Source: Spirochaetia bacterium
GTDB taxonomy: Bacteria > Spirochaetota > Spirochaetia > CADAEX01
DNA length: 57,886 nt
NCBI GenBank assembly: GCA_024402405.1
Contig: JAKSTW010000009.1
Span: 1 to 57,886 of the forward strand
Reading direction: 5' to 3'
Shown here: positions 52,344 through 57,886 of the stretch, piece after piece
Position numbering within the stretch: position 1 is the first letter of the stretch
Layout of the letters: each line of letters begins with the position of its first letter
Notes under the pieces: model-generated
Database searches by the model: none
What the model saw: the letters and a program-made list of their open reading frames with translations, nothing else
What the model was told of the DNA's origin: nothing
Position numbers and translations under genes: made by a program

Positions 52344-53569
52344 TGGAACGAAGAGTTGTAGTGACTGGAGGCGGACTTGTTTCGGCCCTGGGTAATGATT
52401 GGGACACAGTACTTGGCAGTCTGAGACTGTGCAGAAATAAAGTGATTTATATGTCGGACTGGGAACGCTTTGAAAAAATGAATACCAGACTGGCTGCTCC
52501 TGTGACTGATTTCCGGGTTCCGGATTTTCCGCGGAAGAAGATCCGTGGGATGGGAAGGATCGCACTGATGGCTATAACTGCGGTGGATTCTGCCATGCGG
52601 GAGGCTGGACTGCTGGATCATCCTGAAATAAGGGATGGTTCCTGTGGTGTCTCTTTCGGCTCCTCTGCCGGCAGCATCAATGCTCTTGTGGATTTTTATT
52701 CCATGCTGGTCACCAATAATACAGACGGTATTTCCGCAACTTCTTATATCCGTATGATGCCTCAGACCTGTGCGGCCAATATAAGTGTCTTTTATGGACT
52801 TACAGGCCGGCTCATAACGACGAACACTGCCTGTACTTCCGGAAGTATGGCCATAGGTTATGCTTATGAGAATATAAAAAGCGGTGCACAGGATATAATG
52901 ATCGCAGGCGGTGCGGAAGAACTGAGCCCGGCTGATTCTGCTGTTTTTGACACGCTGTTTGCAGCCAGTTCTCTGAATGATTTTCCAGAGCAGACACCAA
53001 GAGCTTATGACAGAAAGCGGGATGGTCTGGTCATCGGAGAGGGAGCAGGTGTTCTTATACTTGAGGAATATGAGCATGCAAAGGCAAGAAATGCTCATAT
53101 ACTTGCAGAGGTAGTCGGTTTTGGAACTAATACTGACGGAACGCACATCACCCAGCCCAATAAGCATACTATGCGTAAGGCCATGGAACTGGCATTGAAA
53201 AGCGGGAACATAAGCAGCGATCAGATAGGTTATGTGAACACTCATGGAACTGCCACCAGGCTGGGAGATATTGCAGAGAGCATGGCAACATGGGAGCTGC
53301 TGGGAAAGGTTCCTGCCAGTACGGTCAAGAATTATATAGGACATACACTGGGAGCCTGTGGTGCCATTGAGGCGCTGATTACCATTCATATGATGAATGA
53401 GGGCTGGTTTGCTCCGAATATAAATCTGACTGAGGTTGATCCTGCCTGCGGTGATCTGGATTATATAACAGGTTCAGGGCTGGATTTGAAGACTGATTAT
53501 GTCATGTCAAATAATTTTGCCTTTGGCGGAATAAATACATCACTGATTTTTAAAAGAATGGATGAATGA
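52343..53569 (+). CDS. apeR: FabF-like 3-oxoacyl-ACP synthase of the APE cluster (ApeR-like)
   Basis: A 408-residue KAS-II-type enzyme with Cys164 in TACTSGSMA, His301 in NTHGTAT and His334 in YIGHTLGACGA. The usual KS-x-x-GH lysine region reads NYIGH, but the histidine remains. Family-length and complete. In APE systems ApeR is thought to do the first condensation on the aromatic starter. ATG 52343 overlaps the previous stop by 1 nt (TGATG). Confidence 0.9.
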   Translation: MERRVVVTGGGLVSALGNDWDTVLGSLRLCRNKVIYMSDWERFEKMNTRLAAPVTDFRVPDFPRKKIRGMGRIALMAITAVDSAMREAGLLDHPEIRDGSCGVSFGSSAGSINALVDFYSMLVTNNTDGISATSYIRMMPQTCAANISVFYGLTGRLITTNTACTSGSMAIGYAYENIKSGAQDIMIAGGAEELSPADSAVFDTLFAASSLNDFPEQTPRAYDRKRDGLVIGEGAGVLILEEYEHAKARNAHILAEVVGFGTNTDGTHITQPNKHTMRKAMELALKSGNISSDQIGYVNTHGTATRLGDIAESMATWELLGKVPASTVKNYIGHTLGACGAIEALITIHMMNEGWFAPNINLTEVDPACGDLDYITGSGLDLKTDYVMSNNFAFGGINTSLIFKRMDE

Positions 53570-54660
53570 TGGACAATTCATATTATGACGATAAGATAAG
53601 GGCGATAGATGCCAAAGTTGAGGCCCAGAAAATTGCTTTTTCTCCGCTGTTGTTTCAGACTGTCATTGCCATGAAAGAGCTTGGAATACTTCAGAATATT
53701 TCTGAATCAGGGGACAATGGAATTTCAGTCATTGAAATGTCAGAACGGCTGTCTGTACCTGAATATGGAATAAAAGTGCTGGTCGAATTTGCGCTTGGTG
53801 CCGGAATAATCAAACTTCTGCCACATATTCAGGAAGAAAGATATGTACTGGGAAAAATAGGATGGTTCCTGCTGGAAGATAAAATGACTGAAGTGAATAT
53901 GAATTTTGTCAATGATATCTGCTATCAGGGTGCCTTTCATCTTGCTGAATCGATCAGGACTGGCAGACCTGCCGGTCTGGCTGCATTTGGAAAGTGGACC
54001 ACAATTTATGAGGCCCTTTCTACATTGTCTGAGAAAGCTAAGAAAAGCTGGTTTGACTTTGACCATTTCTATTCAGATATTGCATTCCCTGAGGCGCTTC
54101 CTCTGGTCTTTGCAAACCGGCCAGGATGTATCCTGGATATCGGTGGCAATACAGCGAAATGGAGCATTGCCTGCTGCAGATACGACCGGAATGTGAGAAT
54201 GATGATACTGGATCTTCCGGGACAGACTGCTGTGGCTGAAAAAAATGCCGAGGCTGCCGGGTTATCACAGCGTATTTCCACCTGTTCTGGCAATATACTT
54301 GATGAAAATACCATGATTCCTGATTGTGCTGATGCTGTCTGGATGAGTCAGTTTCTGGACTGCTTTTCTCTCAGACAGATAACAAAAATTATCAGAAAGA
54401 TTGCAAAAAGTGTCAGAAATGATACGGATATCTATGTGCTGGAACCCCTCTGGGATTTCCAGAAATTTCCTGCTGCGTCTTATTCTCTGCAGGCAACTTC
54501 AATATATTTCACATGCATAGCTAACGGCAACAGCAAGATGTACAGGTATGGCGAGATCCTGCAGGCTATAGAGGCTGGTGGAGTGCGGCTGAGAACGGCC
54601 CATCATGATCTTGGTTCCAACAGCTATTCCCTCCTGTGTTTCAGGAAAGAAGATCCATGA
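53566..54660 (+). CDS. apeB: SAM-dependent methyltransferase of the APE cluster (ApeB-like)
   Basis: A 364-residue plant-type O-methyltransferase architecture. The winged-helix dimerisation domain (about 15-110: SPLLFQTVIAMKELGIL, EMSERLSVPEYGIKVLVE) is followed by a Rossmann domain with the SAM loop CILDIGGNTAKWS (about 189-201) and ILDLPGQ. Known APE pigments often carry ring methyl or O-methyl groups, so methylation of the aryl head is the likely job. The start overlaps the ApeR stop (ATGA). Confidence 0.83.
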   Translation: MMDNSYYDDKIRAIDAKVEAQKIAFSPLLFQTVIAMKELGILQNISESGDNGISVIEMSERLSVPEYGIKVLVEFALGAGIIKLLPHIQEERYVLGKIGWFLLEDKMTEVNMNFVNDICYQGAFHLAESIRTGRPAGLAAFGKWTTIYEALSTLSEKAKKSWFDFDHFYSDIAFPEALPLVFANRPGCILDIGGNTAKWSIACCRYDRNVRMMILDLPGQTAVAEKNAEAAGLSQRISTCSGNILDENTMIPDCADAVWMSQFLDCFSLRQITKIIRKIAKSVRNDTDIYVLEPLWDFQKFPAASYSLQATSIYFTCIANGNSKMYRYGEILQAIEAGGVRLRTAHHDLGSNSYSLLCFRKEDP

Positions 54661-55301
54661 GGCTGTATATAAAAAAATGGAGCTGCTGGAGTCCTTCATC
54701 TGAGGAAGGATCTGTCAGAGGACCAGGACTTCCTTATGTGTCATCTCTGTTCAGACGCAGATTGAGCCAGATATCCAGGATCACCATTCAGGTCATACAT
54801 GATGTCCTGCCGTATGCGCAGGGCAGTCCCATCGTTTTTGTCTCCACAAACGGTGAATCTTCCAGACAGATGCAGATAAACAGGATGCTGGTGCAGGATG
54901 GTGAGATTCTGCCTGCTCCATTCTCTTTGTCTGTGTTTAACACTCCCCCTGCCGTTGCTTCCATAGCGCTGAATATCACGGCTGGATATTCTGCCATTTA
55001 CCCTGAGAAGAATTTATTTGAGGAAGGATTTGTATATGGTGCCAGCATTATTTTTTCAGGTGATGCTGATTCTGTCATACTGGTTTTTGCTGATGAGCGG
55101 CTTCCTTCTGAATATGCCGTCATTGCAGATCCGGCTGAGAACACACAGCCCTGCGGTGCTGCATTTGTCCTGTCCGGCACCGGTGACTCTGGCAGTCTGG
55201 AAATAGATATTGATCCTGAAAATTATATTCCCGGGATGCTTTTCCCATATAGTGACATCCATGAATTTTTATCATCCATGCAGAAAAGGATGCCAATATG
55301 A
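54657..55301 (+). CDS. apeC: Ketosynthase-like chain length factor (ApeC-like)
   Basis: A 214-residue protein resembling the N-terminal half of a ketosynthase, matching the family annotated as beta-ketoacyl synthase chain length factor. It shows LPYVSSLFRRRLSQISRITIQV, PIVFVSTNGESSRQMQ, and PAPFSLSVFNTPPAVASIALNITAG, where an active ketosynthase would place Cys. There is no catalytic Cys or His, as expected for a CLF. It would form a heterodimer with the ApeO-like enzyme and help set chain length. ATG 54657 overlaps the methyltransferase stop. Confidence 0.82.
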   Translation: MRLYIKKWSCWSPSSEEGSVRGPGLPYVSSLFRRRLSQISRITIQVIHDVLPYAQGSPIVFVSTNGESSRQMQINRMLVQDGEILPAPFSLSVFNTPPAVASIALNITAGYSAIYPEKNLFEEGFVYGASIIFSGDADSVILVFADERLPSEYAVIADPAENTQPCGAAFVLSGTGDSGSLEIDIDPENYIPGMLFPYSDIHEFLSSMQKRMPI

Positions 55302-56116
55302 GAAAAATACTTTATTTATGGCATATTTTTGTCAAGGTTTTCATGTTCTTCCTGTTTGGATTTGGCAGTCTGATACTGATCTTCCTGATTTTCCCTGTTA
55401 TCAGAGTTTTTACCTGGGATAAACTTAAGTTCAAACGCAAGGGACGGAAAGTCATGTGCTTCACTCAGAAGATATTTGTTGCCATAGGTACTGCGCTGGG
55501 GGGATTCAGACTGCAGGTGGAGAACCGGAAGGTTTTTAAAGATCTCAGTTCTATGATAATCGTGGCCAATCATCCGTCGCTGCTGGATGTGGTCATGCTG
55601 CTTTCACTCATTCCTAATGCTGACTGCATCATCAAGTCATCCCTCGGAAAGAAAAATATTCTCCGTGGAATCGTGAATGCTCTGTATATTCCCAATTCTC
55701 TGGATTTTGATCAGCTGGTACAGGCCTGTACTAAATCGCTGGGAGAGGGAAACTGTCTTATTATTTTCCCAGAGGGAACCAGAACCAAGGCAGACGGCAG
55801 GATCAATCTTAAGAAAGGAGCTGCCCGGATCGCCCTTGCTTCCGGATGTCAGATACTTCCTGTTTACATAGGTGGTACAGACAAAGCCGGACTGAGAAAG
55901 CATGATCCTCTCCTGTCTTACAACAGATATAATCGTTATGTTTATACTGTGAAAACTCTGCCTGCTGTTGATCCTGCAGCTTATAAAAATCAGTTTGCTC
56001 CAGTGGCTGCCAGAAATATGACAGCGGTGATCCAGAGAATGCTGGAATATGAGTATGCTGATGATGCCATAAGAATAAGGGAAAAAGAGTCAATCCTATT
56101 TGACAAAGGCAAGTGA
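55298..56116 (+). CDS. apeD: PlsC-type lysophospholipid acyltransferase of the APE cluster (ApeD-like)
   Basis: A 272-residue membrane-anchored acyltransferase. The hydrophobic N-terminus (about 8-35) is followed by the NHPSLLD block (91-97, a variant of the common NHxxxxD) and the FPEGTRT motif near 156. It would acylate a glycerol- or sugar-linked acceptor with a polyene or fatty acyl chain. The start overlaps the ApeC stop (ATGA), and it is the last gene of the cluster. Confidence 0.85.
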   Translation: MRKILYLWHIFVKVFMFFLFGFGSLILIFLIFPVIRVFTWDKLKFKRKGRKVMCFTQKIFVAIGTALGGFRLQVENRKVFKDLSSMIIVANHPSLLDVVMLLSLIPNADCIIKSSLGKKNILRGIVNALYIPNSLDFDQLVQACTKSLGEGNCLIIFPEGTRTKADGRINLKKGAARIALASGCQILPVYIGGTDKAGLRKHDPLLSYNRYNRYVYTVKTLPAVDPAAYKNQFAPVAARNMTAVIQRMLEYEYADDAIRIREKESILFDKGK

Positions 56117-56128
56117 TTTACATAATAT
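56100..56128 (+). promoter_or_regulatory. Candidate promoter of infA
   Basis: A perfect TTGACA (56100-56105) within the end of the acyltransferase gene, 17-nt spacer, TAATAT (56123-56128). The leader before the TTG start would be about 24 nt with AGGGGAA. Confidence 0.45.
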
Positions 56129-56158
56129 ACTAAAGATAATTTTTAAAGGGGAATCGTC

Positions 56159-56380
56159 TTGGCAAAAGAAGAAGCGATAGAGATAAATGGCATAGTAAAG
56201 GAAGCACTGCCTAATGCTATGTTCAAGGTTGAAATTAAAGAGACAGGTCATGTCATCCTGGCTCATCTTTCCGGTAAAATGAGAAAATTTTATATCAGGA
56301 TAGTTCCTGGTGATAAAGTAAGGATTGCTTTGTCCCCTTATGATCTGAACCGCGGAAGAATTATTTTCAGAGAAAAATGA
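56159..56380 (+). CDS. infA: Translation initiation factor IF-1
   Basis: A 73-residue OB-fold protein that binds the 30S A site during initiation. [36 protein letters not shown] and [10 protein letters not shown] are near-universal IF-1 sequence. Alignment fixes the first codon as TTG at 56159, with AAGGGGAA upstream; there is no ATG nearby. It is convergent with the Smr-domain gene, and no clear terminator lies between them. Confidence 0.96.
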   Translation: MAKEEAIEINGIVKEALPNAMFKVEIKETGHVILAHLSGKMRKFYIRIVPGDKVRIALSPYDLNRGRIIFREK

Positions 56381-56393
56381 TCTGACATTTATT

Positions 56394-56783
56394 TTACTGC
56401 TTTATTATTACCCAGGTCGCCCCTGAGCCGCCATCTGCAGCTGATGGCTGTCCATGACTTCCGGTGAAAGGGCATCTGTATATAAAATCAGCTACTGTTT
56501 CCCTCAGCACAGACTCACCTGTTTTTGTATGTATACCTTTTCCGTGTATGATCAGTACTTTTGAGAGCCCGCGTTTTTTTGCATTTTTTATGAACACATC
56601 CATGGCTGTCTCTGCCTCTGTGGCAGTCATTCCATGAAGGTCAAGGGTGGCCTGTATCGGGAGCCGTTTATAAGACACTGCCCGGTCAACAGGTTTGAAC
56701 ACACCTTTTTCACGGATGCACTTTTTTAAGTCAGCCTGGGACTGTGTTTTTTCCCAGGCATCAAGTATGTCACCGAAATTCAT
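56394..56783 (-). CDS. Smr-domain protein
   Basis: A 129-residue protein consisting of a short N-terminal helix region and a C-terminal Smr (small MutS-related) domain. TLDLHGMTATEAETAMDVFI (about 46-65) and VLIIHGKGIHTKTGESVLRETV carry the LDLHG and HGKG motifs of the nuclease fold, and ATWVIIKQ closes the domain. Stand-alone Smr proteins are putative nucleases acting on DNA junctions or RNA. It is 3 nt downstream of argJ on the same strand. Confidence 0.9.
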   Translation of the reverse strand: MNFGDILDAWEKTQSQADLKKCIREKGVFKPVDRAVSYKRLPIQATLDLHGMTATEAETAMDVFIKNAKKRGLSKVLIIHGKGIHTKTGESVLRETVADFIYRCPFTGSHGQPSAADGGSGATWVIIKQ

Positions 56784-56786
56784 GAT

Positions 56787-57886
56787 CTACGATCTGTAAT
56801 CAGCATTTTCTTTCACATAGGCATATGAAAGATCTGTTCCTTTGACTGTGGCATGTCCTGTTCCATCCTTGCTCAGCCTGTAAAATACATCTACTGTCAT
56901 GTCATGGACCGGATATGTCTTATGGTCGGAATCGAAGGATCTTTCTTTCATATATCTGGAAAGCTTTTCCTCTTTTTCCTTATCCATACAGAATGAACCT
57001 GCCTCAAATACAGTCTCATCTCCAAGTTTTACAGTGACCTGATCTTTATCGAACGGAAGATCGTGATTTCCCATATAGTCTCCAACAGAAGAGATCAGAC
57101 GGCCGACATTAGGATCATTGCCGAACACTGCGGTTGTCACCAGCGGGGAATTGATGACTGCCTTTCCGATGGCTTTTGCTGTCCTGTCATCAGAAGCTCC
57201 TGTGATCTCGACTTTTATTACATGCCCGGATCCTTCCGCATTCCTTACTATATCTTCAGACAGCTGAGAGCATACAGTCATAAGAGCTTTCTCGAACTCT
57301 TCCTCTGAAACAGCCGGTTTTGTGCATGAACTCAGGATGATGCATGTGTCACTGGTGCTCTGGTCGCTGTCCACAGATATGCTGTTGTAGGTCTGGTCAG
57401 CCACTTTTTTCAGACATTTCTGAAGAAAATCTCTGTCCATATCTATGTCGGTAAGAATGTATGAGAGCATTGTTGCCATGTTTGGCTCTATCATTCCTGC
57501 TCCCTTGGCTACAGCTACTATCCTTCCTTTGCCGACTGCTGTTGAACGCAGTTTGGGGAATGCATCTGTTGTCATCATTCCCTTGGCCAGCTTCACTCCT
57601 GTTCCACCCTCCAGGTCAGCCAGAAGTGCCGGCAGCTTTTCTTTCATGGCTTTTACCGGAAGTCTCCATCCGATGATGCCTGTGGAGCTTGGAATATATT
57701 CCTCCGGTGTTCCTCCTGCCAGTGCAGCCAGTTCTGTCACCAGTTCCGTGGAATCCGCCACTCCTGTCTTTATGCATACATTGGCGATCTTATTGTTTAT
57801 GATGATTCCCCGTATCTGTCTGCCTTTCATCCTTTCCCGTCCTATTATGACAGGTGCTCCGGGACATTTGTTGCTGGTGAATATAC
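56787..57886 (-). CDS. argJ: Glutamate N-acetyltransferase / amino-acid acetyltransferase (5' end beyond window)
   Basis: The frame stays open upstream of ATG 57830 to the window edge (reading FTSNKCPGAPVIIGRER), matching the ArgJ N-terminal region, so the true start lies outside. ArgJ recycles the acetyl group from acetylornithine to glutamate and may use acetyl-CoA. KGMMTTDAFPK and KGAGMIEPNMATMLSY contain the autoprocessing Ala-Thr bond whose Thr is the nucleophile. ISVDSDQSTSDT and GNDPNVGR are also conserved. The common NSGNAN segment reads NNKIAN here. Confidence 0.93.
   Translation of the reverse strand, partial: IFTSNKCPGAPVIIGRERMKGRQIRGIIINNKIANVCIKTGVADSTELVTELAALAGGTPEEYIPSSTGIIGWRLPVKAMKEKLPALLADLEGGTGVKLAKGMMTTDAFPKLRSTAVGKGRIVAVAKGAGMIEPNMATMLSYILTDIDMDRDFLQKCLKKVADQTYNSISVDSDQSTSDTCIILSSCTKPAVSEEEFEKALMTVCSQLSEDIVRNAEGSGHVIKVEITGASDDRTAKAIGKAVINSPLVTTAVFGNDPNVGRLISSVGDYMGNHDLPFDKDQVTVKLGDETVFEAGSFCMDKEKEEKLSRYMKERSFDSDHKTYPVHDMTVDVFYRLSKDGTGHATVKGTDLSYAYVKENADYRS

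Noticed and set aside
1-57886. tRNA, rRNA, CRISPR array, insertion sequence or prophage
   Set aside because: No cloverleaf, spaced direct repeats, transposase or integrase sequence was found; intergenic gaps are nearly all under 250 nt.

Overview
The window is about 57.9 kb of dense bacterial chromosome on a moderate-GC background, with no rRNA, tRNA, CRISPR array or recognisable insertion sequence. Several traits suggest a spirochaete, perhaps a host-associated Treponema- or Sphaerochaeta-like lineage. These are an over-long ribose-phosphate pyrophosphokinase, HPr and HPr kinase without visible sugar permeases, a GKN-type dephospho-CoA kinase P-loop, and binding proteins whose processed N-termini begin TGGAEQ-like. 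This assignment is inference: no rRNA marker is present.

Layout. 1-7795 is mostly minus strand: the start of a type I restriction methylase (cut by the edge), thiN, a WYL-domain regulator, pspC, a diaminobutyrate transaminase/decarboxylase pair (1,3-diaminopropane route), mscL, folE, a ketopantoate reductase and an acyl-ACP thioesterase. 7880-12794 is gatCAB-aspS (tRNA amidation and aspartyl-tRNA synthesis). 12864-16598 holds a TspO-family membrane protein, an unknown lipoprotein, an orphan promoter-terminator unit, a sodium:solute symporter and a DUF4186 gene. 16598-20563 (minus) is polA-coaE-SPOR, coupled by overlaps or 1-nt gaps. 20635-25536 carries a polar amino-acid ABC importer, then prs and an FGGY kinase. 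25523-33274 is an amino-acid uptake/catabolism locus under a LysR regulator: an Fe-S serine-dehydratase-like enzyme, a TAXI-type TRAP transporter, an Asp/Glu racemase homologue and an ornithine cyclodeaminase homologue. 33339-39626 holds uvrC, then (minus) rpoN-hpf and hprK-ptsH-lexA-holA.

39741-56116 is the most distinctive part: thyA-folA run directly into an apparently complete aryl-polyene (APE) type II polyketide cluster. It has two acyl carrier proteins, a three-domain membrane/AMP-ligase/dehydratase fusion, glycosyltransferase, LpxL-like acyltransferase, thioesterase, LolA-like carrier, MMPL exporter, a phosphopantetheinyl transferase on the opposite strand, a DUF3261 lipoprotein, two ketosynthases, a chain-length-factor-like protein, a second dehydratase, ketoreductase, methyltransferase and a PlsC-type acyltransferase. 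Together these would load an aromatic starter on an ACP, extend and reduce it to a conjugated polyene, attach it to a lipid/sugar anchor and export it to the outer membrane. The window closes with infA (TTG start), an Smr-domain gene and argJ (cut by the right edge).

A recurring signal is a -10 box lying 6-8 nt before the start codon with no Shine-Dalgarno sequence. It appears at the WYL regulator, rpoN, thyA and the second APE operon, and probably at gatC, and predicts leaderless mRNAs beside many genes with strong AGGAGG-type sites.
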